DNA of 64,000 nucleotides from Brachynemurus nebulosus (taxonomy: Eukaryota > Arthropoda > Insecta > Neuroptera > Myrmeleontidae). Position 1 is the stretch's first letter; every line of letters starts with the position of its first letter. The DNA lies in NCBI GenBank assembly GCA_035578155.1, contig JAPWDM010000024.1, positions 3,869,001 to 3,933,000 on the forward strand, read 5' to 3'. The position numbers and the translations under genes are program-made. The notes under the pieces are model-generated. The model had not been told where the DNA came from. It saw nothing but the letters and a program-made list of their open reading frames with translations, and did not search any database. Below, one piece after another: positions 24,403-36,774 of this stretch.

Positions 24403-25026
24403 ACTTGATGATATTCTAATTTCAACCGGCGACATTGAAAGTTATACGGTTATGTTGCAAGAAGTTATGAGGCGAGTGAAGAAATTCAACCATAACTTAC
24501 GATGCGACAAATGCAAATTTTTATACGAAGAAATTAAATACTTAGGGCCGAGGGCCAAATAAGTCCATCTAAAGAAAAAATAAAAAGAGTAGAAAACTAT
24601 CCAATTCCCAAGACAATAAAACAAGTCAGCTTAACCAGCTTTTTTCGAAAATTTATTTCCGAAGTACTCTTTAATCACAAAACCACTCACAGATTTACTG
24701 CGATCTGAAACAAAATTTGAAACTGGTGAAAAGGAAAATGGAATCTATCAGGAAATTAAAAGAAGTACTTGTAACTGAACCTGTTTTGAAAATATTCGAT
24801 CGGGATAAAGAAATCAAATTACATACTGATGCATCTATGTTCGGATATGGAGCCATAGTGTTACAAAAGCATGGAGACAAATTCTATCGAGTTTACTACG
24901 CTTCGTGGAAAACATCAGAAGTCGAAAGTCGTTATCATAGTTTGAGTTGGAAACCATGATTGTCATCAAGACGTTAGAGAAATTCAGAGTTTACCTATTG
25001 GGAAAAGAATTCAAATTGGTTTTTTG
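24403..25026 (+). pseudogene. Pol part 2: reverse transcriptase thumb and RNase H, truncated
   Basis: The sequence restarts with the duplicated LDDILISTGDIESY, continues with KKFNHNLRCDKCKFLYEE and IKYLG, and after frame breaks with KIKRVENYPIPK. RNase H follows as VLKIFDRDKEIKLHTDASMF, GYGAIVLQKHGD and EVESRYHS (24,717-24,959), ending near FRVYLLGKEFKLV at about 25,022. The homology ends there. Integrase and a 3' LTR are absent, so the element is 3'-truncated. Confidence 0.88.
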
Positions 25027-25640
25027 ATAGTGAATAAGCGCTCCTTACTTCACTTATTTGCACAATTTTTTTAAAAAATTATTACCCATAAAAGTGTCAA
25101 TAATTTATGAAAAATTTTACCCAGAGATTTGGTGGGCTTAAAGTATTTCTAAAACTATCCGTAACGATATCTATGGAAAGCTCCGATGTGTATAAATTAG
25201 ATATCGAAAATTTAGCATTAGAGGTAAATATGCCTATTTTATCATTTGACGAGTGGCGTGAAATATTATACCATTATAAGGAACTGGTTGTCTAGAGAAT
25301 TCCCTAATTTCTAATTTAGAAATTGCTTAACCCATAATCATGATAATTTTACGTGAGTTTAATATACATGGGTAATGCTCGTAATTTACCTCTCCATTTA
25401 AGATAAATCGCTATAAGAGAATTTTTTTACATTTTATATACAAAAATCCATGGTAATTTAACATAAATAGTTCAACAACAGTAGAATATATAAAATATAA
25501 TTGGCATCTTAACATAGTGTCTTACAGAATACCAAATTTTTAACATTCTGTTAAAAACAATTTTACAGAGCTCTGTACTGCAAAATAACAGTCTGTAATA
25601 ATGTAGTTACAGAATCGACCCATTAGTGAGTCAATTTCTA
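25027..25640. other. non-coding flank with an unrecognised 62-codon frame
   Basis: The frame at 25,107-25,295 (ends FDEWREILYHYKELVV) has ordinary amino-acid composition, but I recognise nothing in it. It could be a remnant of some element. The rest is AT-rich. Confidence 0.35.
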
Positions 25641-25786
25641 AAAACGTTTCTACCACTAACTTTTGTTTATAAACAGAAGGGTAAACACCAGTTTTCATAT
25701 TTTTCTAACTTCAAAAATGACGAATTTCCATACTAATTGTCAAAACACTTACCCATGTATTTTAAAAAATTCTTTTTTAGTGCTTA

Positions 25787-26573
25787 CACGGAGAGAAAAA
25801 TCCTATAATTTTTGTAGAGAAAATTTCAGAAAAATTACCATGCTCTCTTATAATCCGTGCGCGATCGACGATCAAAATAAAAAATATGTGCTAGCATGGT
25901 AAAATTTAATGTGGTGCTAACACAACTTTTATCACACTCTTATGCATGTATATTATAGTTTAATTCTTGTTGTCGTACTCTTTCATTTGCGCATCTGACT
26001 CGCGACCTTATATTGGTTGCACTGTACCTGTAAAAACATGTATACAAAAATGATTGCCAACAATATAATTCTAATACATATACTAAAGATAGGTAAATAA
26101 CAAAAAGATGAATTAAACGATGACATCATCCTAAGAGAGTGTAAAAGCAACTGACTACTAGCTGCATCAAGGTGCTTGGTGAGAGCTGTCTGACAAAGTT
26201 TCTTCCACAGTCCACACTTATGGTTCGCATGTAACCCATGTAACTCGCTGATTGAGGTACATTTCATTACAGCGATCCCAACACAACCAACCTTCTTTCT
26301 GTTTTTTTTCTTTCTATTATTAGCATGTTAGCATGGTAATTTTTTTAAAAAACACAATAAAAAATTATGTTTTTGTCGGTAATGGAACTTTTTACTGTGC
26401 TGTTTTACAAATTTTACGGAGATAATACTACGAAAAGAACATTCCATCCTTTAAATTTTTTATGATTAATTATAATCTTTATATTTTTACCTTACAGAAT
26501 TTAATATGTTCGGCTTTTACACGTCGATTGTAGTGCTGAGCACAGTAATTTTTATAGGAATTTTCTCTCCGTG
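25787..26573. mobile_element. 787-bp inverted-repeat element with TA flanks
   Basis: The ends are CACGGAGAGAAAA and TTTTCTCTCCGTG, extended by an inverted TCCTATA box. TA stands on both sides (25,785-25,786 and 26,574-26,575). It splits a unit of the CAGTCAGT repeat family after AGTGCT, so it was inserted into it. The CACGG end and TA flank fit a mariner-like or CACTA-like non-autonomous element. No transposase is present. Confidence 0.8.
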
Positions 26574-27173
26574 TAGCTTTCTCAACCGAATGGTTTAGAC
26601 TGTTCATTGTCTGTCACTCAATATCTAGAAATTTATTAAATTGTAGATTATAGAAATACAGTAATTATTCCCAAATGGCAAACCCTTTCTCTCTCTCACT
26701 ATATATATAAATACATAAAGACTGAGTGAGAGAGGGGTTTTCAATTTGGGAATAATTATTGTAAAGCTAATCAAGGAATGTTTAAAAAAACTGAGACAGA
26801 AAATCACCAAAAAATGCATAGAAATATGCCTAAAAACCAACCTTGACGTTTCTAACTTCAAAAATGATGAACTTTCCATACAAATTTTCATGCCTCATTT
26901 CACCCTCGTGGGGGGTGAATCTCCAAAAACGCTATTACCACTAACTTTTACTGATAAACAGAATTCTAAACATCAACTTCCATATTTCTAAAAATTGTCA
27001 TCTCTCATTTAACACATTTAGGGGATGAATTTTCGCGATAAATTGTGAAAAATCCTTTCTTAGTGCTCATTTACGTTATATAGAGAACTCTTATGCGAAA
27101 TTTCGTCCTCTTAAATACAGCAGTTTAGGCTGTGCCTTGTCTGTCAGTCAGTCAGTCAGTGTTAGAAATTTAT

Positions 27174-27176
<3 letters not shown>

Positions 27177-27242
<66 letters not shown>
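27177..27242. repeat. (TA)n microsatellite
   Basis: About 33 TA units following the end of a CAGTCAGT repeat unit (GTTAGAAATTTATAGG). Confidence 0.97.
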
Positions 27243-27244
<2 letters not shown>

Positions 27245-27323
27245 ATCAATTGCGATATACCTGCATACACAAAACACGAATGCTGTTTGATCCGAAAAAT
27301 GTCCGATACCTAGTTATATATGT

Positions 27324-27727
27324 ACTAGTCGTATACCCGATGGGAGTTCCCATCGGCAACATCTTTTTATTAGGTACTCACTGCTCAGTTTCAATATTTT
27401 TCAAAAGCCTAAATACCAATTTCCACGTTTCTAATTTCAAAAATGATGAATTTTCATTTCCTGTTTTAACGCCTTAAGGAATGAATTTCCAGAAACGTTT
27501 ATACAACTGACTTTTATTTATAAACTAGCCGTATGCCCGATGGGATTTCCCATCGACAATATCTTTTTATTACGTACTCACTTTCTGCTCACGTTTAATG
27601 TTTTTCAAAAGCCTACATCAACATCCACGTTTATAACTTCAAAAATGATGAACTTCACATATAAATTTTCATTTTCTGTTTTAACACCTTAGGGAATAAA
27701 TTTCCAGAAACAACTGATTTTATTTAT
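27324..27727 (+). repeat. 200-bp tandem duplication
   Basis: Two units with a 200-bp period start ACTAGTCGTATACCCGATGG (27,324) and ACTAGCCGTATGCCCGATGG (27,524). Both continue with TTCCCATCG, TCTTTTTATTA and TTTTTCAAAAGCCTA. Confidence 0.85.
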
Positions 27728-28460
27728 AAATAGAAGCCTAAACGCCAATTATCATAACTTCTGTGCTTAATTTCGTCCTTCTAAACTCAACCGTTGAGGT
27801 TGTGCGTTGTCTGTCAGTCAGAGATTTATTTAAATAAGATATTATTTATTTTAATAGCCATAGTAAAATTTTTTTATGTATCTCTAACTTCAAAAATGAC
27901 GAATTTCCATACGAATTTTCGTCCGGTATTTAACCCATTTAGGGGATGAATTCTCAAAAATCCTTTCTTAGGGCTCATCTACGTTACATAAGGAACTCCT
28001 ATGCAAAATTTTATTATTCTAAGCCCAACAGTTTAGGCTGTGCCTTGTCTGAGAGTCAGTCAGTCAGTCAGTCAGTGTTAGAAATTTATTAAGTAGATAG
28101 AAGCCTAAACACCAATTTTCATATCTTCTGTGCTAAATTTCGTCCTTCTAAACCCAACAGTTTAAGCTGTGCGTTGTCTGTCAGTCAGTGTATAAAATAT
28201 TATTTATTTGAATAGCCATAGTAACATATTTTTATATATCTCTAATTTCAAAAATGACGAATTTCCATACAAAGTTTCATCCCGTATTTAAACCACTTAG
28301 GGGACGAATTTTCAAAGATCCTTTCTTAGTGCTCACCTACGTTACATAGGGAACACCTGTGCAAAATTTCATTCTTCTAAACCCAACGATTTAGGCTGTG
28401 CGTTGTCTGTCAGTCAGTGAGTCACTCAGTCAGTCAGTGTTAGAGATTTATTAAGTAGAT

Positions 28461-29747
28461 TACTGATTTCGCGTCTTAATAGACTTTCATTTGATACCTT
28501 ATTCGTTACTCTTGGCAAAAAATTTTCTTTTTAATTAGCAGGTTATGCCCTAAAATTAACCCACAGAATCGAAATTCAACTTCACACCTGCGATTAAGCC
28601 ACCACACCCTATCTCCGTGATAAATTTCAAATTTTTGCGTCGAATGGTTTCAAAGAAAATTGCCTGTGACACTTGAACAGTCACCAAAGTGATTACATAA
28701 GTATTCCGTTTTACCAATTTTGGTACGGAACACTAAAAAAGAGTAAAAATATGTTTCCTTTGACTTCGGAACCCACGTAAGCCCTTAAAATAAAACATCA
28801 TGATATGTCGAAAATGTTCATTCTGATTATTCTTTTTAAAATACTGTTAAATAAACAAAAGTAAACTAACAATCACACGACATTCTGTGGGCATAAGTAA
28901 TACCATACAAATTACTGCACTAAAGATTCAGATTGCGTGTAGGTAGTTACTCTAATTAGTCGTCTAACAACTCTAACACCTTGTGTCCAAAGACGGACGA
29001 ACTTTTTAGTCTTTTTAGCCAGTCATAATAATCAGAATAAATTATCGATTTTGTTTCTATATAATCCGTATTTTGGTATACCTTATCCAACAATTTTTGA
29101 GATGACTTTTTGAGAGGGTGTTATTAGTGACCATAAACTTTCAAAACGTTAAATTATTTTATTGCTTACAACAAATACCACCCTATGTTCACTCCAATTG
29201 TATTTAAATTTATTACCTGCTTTACCAGTGACGGTTTCTTTTAACACTTACATAGATAAGTAAATAACCTGCACACAATAGTGCTGATTATTGCCGTACT
29301 TGAAAAGTCATTTCATTTAAATATGGTCAAACTCTAACATTGTACCAAGGTCGTTTTCTTCGTATCAATCGAGAAATATTTGCTTAAAATTGTAAATAAT
29401 AATTCTCACATTGCACGTAAACAACCAACAAATAATTATTATTCTATTAGTGAATTCCAGTTCTACTACCAATTATTTTTTCTTTTATAATTTATCATAC
29501 TATTTTCTGAATAAGTGATTTTTGGTATTGTAAGACATGCTTAATTTATCATAAAAGCTATCCTTCTTCTTTCATAATTATTAAAAGAAATGTATGCAAT
29601 GAATAAAAGAAATGTATGGAAGACGCATTCGAAAAATATTTATTGTATTAATTTATTTGTATTTCTTTGACAGACAAATACGTGGCATAGCCACTACTGG
29701 TTATTAATTATTTTTATTACGAAGAGGAGTTAAAAAGAGAACAAAAA
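28461..29747. other. AT-rich non-coding stretch
   Basis: I see no gene, inverted repeat or tandem repeat of note. Confidence 0.6.
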
Positions 29748-29753
29748 ACATAT

Positions 29754-31055
29754 AGGGGAGACAGGGGTTAGTATTAACGGGGGTAAGTATTAACAGGCCA
29801 TTTTCCGCCAAACTACGGACGAAAGAATTAAGTACGCCCGGTTGCTGTCATCAGTAGATGACCACGGACACGTTGTGACCAACCAGTCTTCGGCCGGTTG
29901 CCGTAAAACAAAGTTGTGAGGAAGGCGTAGATTTTATGAGGTAAAAGAACATTTTTAAGTCGACGGTTTTTTGATTTGAAGCATGATTGTATACCTAAAA
30001 GAGACTAAATTTATTTCAAACGGTAGCATATTCCATCTGGTATCGTATTTTGTTTAAATTTTACCTCATTATCAACGTATTCTTTTTAAAAATTTAAATT
30101 TGTAAAAAATTTACTTTCGGGGCAAGTATTAACAAAATGCATGGGGTAAGTATTAACATGTTAACATTTACCTCGTTTAAATTTTATGCAACAAAGACTA
30201 TGTTTTTAACTTCCCTATAATCGGGATTTTGAAATCGGGATGAATACAATAACCATTTATCCCGATTTCAATATCCAAATATCGTCATTTTCATGCTTCG
30301 AGGTTACCAAAATTTTTTTCGTGACATTGCCAAATATGTTTGCATGTATGTGTGTGTATATATGTGAGTGTTAAATGGTTTTAATTTTTATATCTTTTCT
30401 GCAGTGAACCAGAGGAAGAGTTTTGCTTGATCTGAGTTATCATATATTTCAAGAATTATAATAATATTAAATAAGACGAAGACTAATTTTTTAATAAGTA
30501 AATATTTTTTAATATAGAAGATATTAAACGATTGTGGTTGTCTATCGAAGACTGAAAATTTACCAATTTTTATTTCGTTATCAAGGTCAAAGTGACGTAA
30601 TTTGCTACTTAATAAGAACTGACTAACTATTGCCTCAGAAAAAAATTAAAATAATGATTAATTTTAACTAATTATAAAGATAAATCTAAAATAAGAATTT
30701 TCTATGTCAAATTAATTCCTTTCTAATAATAAAAACGTTAAATATGATACGTTGTTTTATTTCCTATAAGTACATATCTACAAAATATCATAATCATATT
30801 AAAACTCTGATGTTAATACTTACCCCCAACGTTGTTAAAACTTGCCCCAAAAGTGGGGTAAGTATTAACAAACACATTTTTTAAGAAAATGGCTTTTTCC
30901 ATAGAAAGTACAAGGGATATGTCAGTTTTTTTTATCAAAAGTTATAGACAGATAGTTGATGCTTCATAACGTTTACAAAAAAAATCGCTAACTAGTTTCA
31001 TTTCCGTTTAATATGTAAAAAGTATAATCTGCTAGTACATGCCTCTGTCTCCCCT
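29754..31055. mobile_element. 1.3-kb inverted-repeat element with repeated GGGGTAAGTATTAAC motifs
   Basis: Ends AGGGGAGACAG and CTGTCTCCCCT are inverted copies, and ACATAT occurs directly on both sides (29,748-29,753 and 31,056-31,061). The motif GGGGTAAGTATTAAC or a close variant occurs at 29,764, 29,779, 30,119, 30,143 and 30,855 on the plus strand and at 30,812 and 30,834 inverted. No transposase is encoded. Iterated subterminal motifs are known as transposase binding sites in several DNA transposon families, and that is my inference here. The right half has a related copy at 37,920-38,540. Confidence 0.85.
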
Positions 31056-31084
31056 ACATATACACATTTAGAAGTCAACTTATG

Positions 31085-31495
31085 CCAACATACTATATAA
31101 ATCAGGGATATCCCATCTTTGTTTGCTTCGAGAGTGCTTTGAAAGAAGACGAATTGTTTTGAAGACAAACATTGTTTATAAATAAATAGCGTATTAAAAT
31201 CGTATTTATGTACGACTGAATCATAATGTCTATTTGATTACACTGTTAAGAGGTATTAAAAGTAGTATTTTTTGAGACTAATTGCATAATGAAAAGCAAA
31301 AACACTAGTACCATAAAGAATAGCCTACTTTATAAATTTTAAAATCAATTTTACAATAAACAGGAAATATGGTAACTTTATCAGCGCGCCATATTTACAA
31401 ATTTATATATAATTAATATTAATTACAATTATTAATTATAATTCAAGAAACCTTACTTAAATGTTAACAATTTTTGTTGGAGAGATATTTAATTA
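31085..31495 (+). mobile_element. second copy of the 407-bp repeat
   Basis: It begins CCAACATACTATATAAATCA and ends at GAGATATTTAATTA, matching 23,996-24,402 with about 5% differences and a few small indels. AACTT occurs just before and just after it, which may be a short target duplication. Confidence 0.85.
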
Positions 31496-31572
31496 ACTTC
31501 AGATGACTAACAAATAACCAAAGCATGTTTTAAAAAATAATAAATTTTTCTTGGCCAACATTTACATAATAT

Positions 31573-31617
31573 ATCTATAGATCTGACATCTAGAATATAG
31601 ATGTCAGATCTATAGAT
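31573..31617. repeat. perfect hairpin, 20-bp arms
   Basis: ATCTATAGATCTGACATCTA, five bases, then its exact reverse complement. It lies between the 407-bp repeat and the next dispersed repeat. Confidence 0.93.
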
Positions 31618-31633
31618 TCTATTTTTATTGATA

Positions 31634-33690
31634 ACTAGCTGTTACCCGCGGCTTCGCAAACGTGAATTTCGTAATTTAGTAAAGGTAATTCCTTTTAGGT
31701 AGTTAGCTAAAATATTATGCCCCAATTTTCTTATCATAATTTTTAATTTATCCTTTTGGCTAGTTATCTAGGAACAATTGAAAATTGTCAAAAACTAATC
31801 GGTCATTTCTTCAAGCATATCGGTCATTTCTTCAACATAGACTAAAAATCTAAAGTAAGCCCATTGAGAAGGTGTCAACGAATTTAGTATAGAAGTAAAA
31901 AAAAGTATGTTGATTTAAATTACCCAAATATTATGGTCCATTTCGGTTAAATTTAACCATGCTTCATCACTTAAGAATTTAAATAATTTCCGTTTTCTTA
32001 GCTTTATCTCTTTCATTATTGCACTTACGTAAATTTTAAATTTGCAGTTTGTTTTTAGAAAAGAACAGAACATTGATTTGTTTTGAATATAAGAATTATT
32101 TAATTTTTTAACTTTGACTCATGATCGGTTGTATTTGAAACAGGGTATATATATTTTTAAAATACCTAATATTTTGTAGACTTTACTCTAAATAAGTATC
32201 ATCCGTATTCCTATTGGAAAATTTAAATCCCTACATCTTCTATAAGTCTGTTTGCATTATATTTGAACATTTCCTAAAGTAACTGACTCATTGTTGGAGA
32301 CGCTAGAACAATAGGCGTTGAAAATGTAAAGTTTGACCTCTCCCCCATTTTTTCGCGTTTATTCCCTATTTTACTCTTTACAGGATTAATTTTCAAAAAG
32401 TGATGAAACGTATTCATTTATTTATTTTGACCTCCTTTGACTATGCCCTCCAGTTTCATTTGTGTAAAATTATCTTAACTGTGAGTAAAGCTACTTTAAA
32501 TCGGTTATTCCGAAACAAATCGGACAAATTTAGTTTCAATTCAGTTCTTTAAAGTGCTCCGCTTCGCTCGTCAAAGAGTTCAAAATTCTATAAAAGGTTA
32601 ATTCCATGTAATGCTTCGCTCCGCTCGCCAAACGTCTCAGAAGTAACCATTAATATATCTAATTTTCACACTCTGAGATCTTTCCATAGATTCCCATATT
32701 GATGGTTTTAAAATTAATTCAATTTTGGATCCTTTTCGGGATCCCAGAACCCTGGTGGACTTTAAAATTATGTTCAGTTCCTCCGTAATTAAACTTTGCC
32801 ATTATCCATTTCTAAAATAAAATTTTAGTAAAAAAGTTTTGAAGTTAACATTTAAATTTTTAAATATTATTTTTATCTTAACCTAGGTAGGTAATCTTTT
32901 GTTTTTCTTTCTTTTGTTTCCGTTTATTGTTAAAGGAGTATTTTTGATATATCAACTTTTGCCTTGAATATATCAACCCCATAAAAAATATTGTGATAAT
33001 TGTGACTGGAGATATTATCGACGTTGAGATGGTGAAGCGTCTAAGGAATAAATTTATAAAGTTTCATTGAACTCTGTTCCGTGATTTTTGTGTCAGCCGT
33101 GCCCACAGATTCATCTGAAAAAAAAGATTTGCACAATAAACAAAAAATATTTAAAAAAATGCTTTATGTGACTACCCTGTATGAAGTCAAAAAGCTAAAA
33201 TGTCACTGTCACATAGAATATTAGTAACAATTCCAGCGAACTAAAATTTGCTGTCAAAAACACTTCAAAAAACAAATTTGGTGTCAACTTCCGGTATAAC
33301 CGGAAATGGTACCAAGTTAAAAATATTTTAATTGAAATCTTCATAACTGAAAGCTTCTATAACCAAATTTTCAAAAATCTACTTTATTTAGAAGACCATA
33401 AAATTTTAATAAAGGTCTTATTTGAATCATCCTGTACATAATCATTTGGGAGATCACATTAAAATGTGGCTAAGATTGATCAGGAGGTTAATATCTATAT
33501 TCCCTGTAAATTTCAACTCAATAACTTTAATAATTTTTGAGTTAAATCGGTTCGTACAAACAGACAGACAAACATTTTTTTGAAGTTATATTTGGAATAT
33601 ACGTCGAATTTGCTAACTGAAAAACATACTAATACTTAAAAATTCGAAAATCACAGACAGATCCTTTTATTTTATTTATAGGTATTGATT
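31634..33690 (+). repeat. dispersed repeat of the CCCGCGGCTTCGC class
   Basis: It opens with ACTAGCTGTTACCCGCGGCT and TCGCAAACGTG. It closes with AATTTTTGAGTTAAATCGGT, ACAAACAGACAGACAAAC and a TTTATTTATAGGT end. This box-and-tail arrangement is common in insect genomes. In between are AT-rich stretches, CTCCGCTTCGCTCG boxes (32,558 and 32,614) and ACTTCCGGTATAACCGGAAA (33,290). No protein-coding remains were recognised. Whether all 2 kb is one element is uncertain. Confidence 0.5.
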
Positions 33691-35030
33691 AGGAATTTTA
33701 GTAGTTGAACATAAAGCTTTAGATAGATATTTTCTTATACTTTCAAAATATAATTTTACAGAATATGTCATAAATCGGATCAGTTAAAAGAGGAGAGGGG
33801 AGATTATGCGGTTATGGCCAATTTTATTAGAAACTTTGTATGCGACTTGTTCATAAAGTTCCACACTATTTACCTATTACATAAATAGCTATTATAGAAT
33901 AGTAGGTATAATATTTGTAATTAAAATCTCGTAAAGTTTATTGAGCGATTGTTTGTTATTATATGGACCGCATTTATCTGATATTTTCTATGAATTGATA
34001 TTCATGTTATCTATTTATTTCATTGTGTAAATTAATTGGCAATTTTTTGTTTTAATAAGAGCTAATATCACCTTCGACTCTCAAATTAACATGGTTATAT
34101 TCTAAAATTTATTCCAGCAAAAAACATTTCATGTTAAAAATTTAGCCAAGACTCACAACTATTTTACTCTTAAAAAGTTATGAGATCTAATTTAGCGCCA
34201 AGCCCTAAATAAGTTTACATCATGGTCAAAGCAAGTTATAATGCTTAGTTATAGCGCAATAATCTGCTAGGAGCTTGCTTGGTTTTATTTACTATATTAC
34301 CTAAAAAACCTCCATAAAGCTAGCTGTCCCACCAACAAAAATTTAAAAAATCCCAAGAAATTATTAGATAAAAAATAGATGTATTTTAGGTGTAAATTTA
34401 GTGTGCTAATAAAAAATTAGGTGTTCTTACCGTTTTCGAGAAAACATGAAAAACAAAAGGGGCAGCTAGGTTTACGTAAACCTAGCCGTCCCATAGGTAA
34501 AAAAAGAATTAATTTAATTAATTTAGGTAATTTAAAGTATGGAGAATTAGGTGTAAATTATGTGTTTTTCGACCATGCTGATAAAAATTTTGTAAAATGA
34601 AAATTTTAAGAAAAATCTTACAAAATATTTTAAACCATTGGAGCGCTGTGAACAACGTTATAAACGTTATACACAGCGCTTCTACTGTTTGTTGAATATT
34701 ATACATTTTGTTATGTAATTGAATAGAAAAATGTCAAAAAGTTTCTTAACTTCCCAATGCCCCCACCCGCAGCACTATAATAATGATGTTATGAATATAT
34801 AATAACTTGTTATAAATTTAAATTACAATGTAAATATACACCGTAAACATTCAACCGAAGTTTTAAACTATTTTGTTAAACGGATAAGTGTAAAGAACTC
34901 TAGAAAAATAATTTAATTTCCTTCACAGCGCTCCCGTTGTTTGTTAAGTTATATACACATTATATCATATAGTTGAAAAGAAAAATATTTAACATTTTAT
35001 AATATTCCAACGGGTTCATGATGTCGAAAG
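33691..35030. other. AT-rich non-coding stretch with a palindrome
   Basis: The perfect 20-bp palindrome CTAGGTTTACGTAAACCTAG is at 34,466-34,485, bordered by GGGCAG and CCGTCCC. A related GCTAGCTGTCCC stands at about 34,319. I see no gene. Confidence 0.6.
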
Positions 35031-35764
35031 CTTATATGGTTTCAGTCTCTTATCTGGCTTCACATTTCACACTTCAATAAAAAAAAAAAAAAATTGACCT
35101 TTTTCGAGACCGTAATAAATTTTATGACTTTTTTTGGTAAAAATATTTTATCCTTTCAAATTTTTCAATATTTTTAAATTAAGTTTAAAAAAAAGTTTAA
35201 GTTCAATATGGATTTATATGTGACGAAGCAAAAAATCATAGATCCTTGATATTGCTTGCATTAAAGTTGGGAATTTCAAAATGCCAATTAGATTGTGAAC
35301 TTTATTTTATCGGCTGATTTTTCTGACATAGCAGTAATTTTATTAGGTAAATTTAATAATTTTAATAAATAATTTTTTCTTATTTGAAATTGAATTAACT
35401 ATGATAAGTAAACTAAGTAAATAATTTATGATAATTTTTATAGCGTAATGATTTCCATAACAGTTAATAATTTAAAATAATTTTCTTTTTCATAACATAC
35501 TTTGATGTTACATATGTTACGTCACAATACGTACGTCTGTAGCAACGTAACAAAATTACACGTCAGTAGTTAAGGGTTAATTATACATATAACTTTGTGT
35601 GCATGCACGGGACCTAATTTTCATACAGCATGTTATTATTTTTAAAAGCCACTAAAGGTAAATGAAAAAATTACTGAAAATTATTACACAGAATAATTAT
35701 TCCACTTACCAAAAGCGGCCTTTAAAAGACCTTGTCAAGTATGAAAATCCGCCAAGTGTGTTAA

Positions 35765-36265
35765 TTTATAGAGGACAGATGACAGAAGGCAAACAAATAA
35801 GCAGGGAGGAATACAAAGAGACAGACAGACTGGGTAGACTAATGGACAGACGGACAAAAAGACAGAAAATACAAACATACAAATAGGAGAAAATGGATAT
35901 ACAGACATTGACAGACAAAGGACTAGTAGACAGACAGATGGGACCGACTGACAAATAGACAAGACCGATTAACAGACAGACAAGACTGGTAGACGGACAG
36001 ACAGGACTATTATACAAGACAGACAGGATAAACAGGCAGACAGGATTTGACGGGCAGACAAAAAAGACAGCCAGACAGACAGGATAAAATTAAAATACAG
36101 ACAGACGAACAAGCAAACAGGAATGACTGACAGACAGACTGTAGGACTAAACGGACAGACAGACACAGAACATACAGCCAGTTAATAGGACAGGACTGAC
36201 ATACAGACAAGACACACGGTAAAACATGACAGACAGACGGGGCAAACAAACAGACAGACAGACGA
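35765..36265 (+). repeat. (GACA)n-rich degenerate microsatellite
   Basis: GACAGACAGAC-type runs are mixed with AGGA, CTA and ATA steps. All frames stay open on the minus strand and give Cys/Ser/Val/Leu-rich peptides, an artefact of the repeat. Confidence 0.9.
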
Positions 36266-36774
36266 GGAAATTTTATTGTGGAAAAAAGTATTTTATTGCT
36301 TCTATATAATTATAAAACAATTCTTCTGAGTTAGGAATCATGCTTCTCCTCTTCAGTGAGGACAAATGTACCCTGTGACCGCGGGATGCAATTCATATGT
36401 TTTTTTACGTCCGAAATTTTCAAGTCCACACTGTAGGTAATTATTACAGACAATTGCAAATCCCTAAAAACTAAGTATATATGTATAGTTTCAGGTAATA
36501 TTTTTCTGAGAATTTGAATATAGCGGAAAAATCCAATTTTAATCCAATTATAGGACAGTAAATAATTACTACATTCATTCTTTGGGAATTAAATTAACTA
36601 TATAATTACGAAAATATCAAATATTATTAATTAAATTCTGCCCCACCCCCGTTTTGAAAATATGGCTATGTAAATTGTTCAAAAATGGTTTAAAATCGCA
36701 CTACAAGTTTTTCAAATGTTTAAAGGATCAAAGGATCTCTGATTTTTTGCTGTTATTATAATTACATAATATTG

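Larger units (their letters stand above)
25641..28460 (+). repeat. cluster of short dispersed repeats with CAGTCAGT tails
   Basis: Repeated phrases are AACTTCAAAAATGACGAATT, TTTAGGGGATGAATTTTC, CCTTTCTTAGTGCTCA, ACGTTACATAGGGAACTCC, CTGTGCGTTGTCTGTCAGTC, and GTTAGAAATTTATTAAGTAG at the end. Full or partial units are seen at about 25,690, 26,580, 26,840-27,170, 27,880-28,090, 28,100-28,200 and 28,230-28,460. They are same-strand copies of one short element, repeatedly joined head to tail, with (CAGT)n tails. I see no coding sequence. Confidence 0.8.

Noticed and set aside
31634..33690. LINE reverse transcriptase remnant in the CCCGCGGCTTCGC repeat
   Set aside because: I found no RT motifs on either strand, so only a dispersed repeat is claimed.
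35662..36249. Overlapping frames rich in Cys, Ser, Val and Leu (minus strand) and in Arg, Gln, Lys (plus strand)
   Set aside because: They come from the GACA repeat, which lacks stops in several frames. No gene features.
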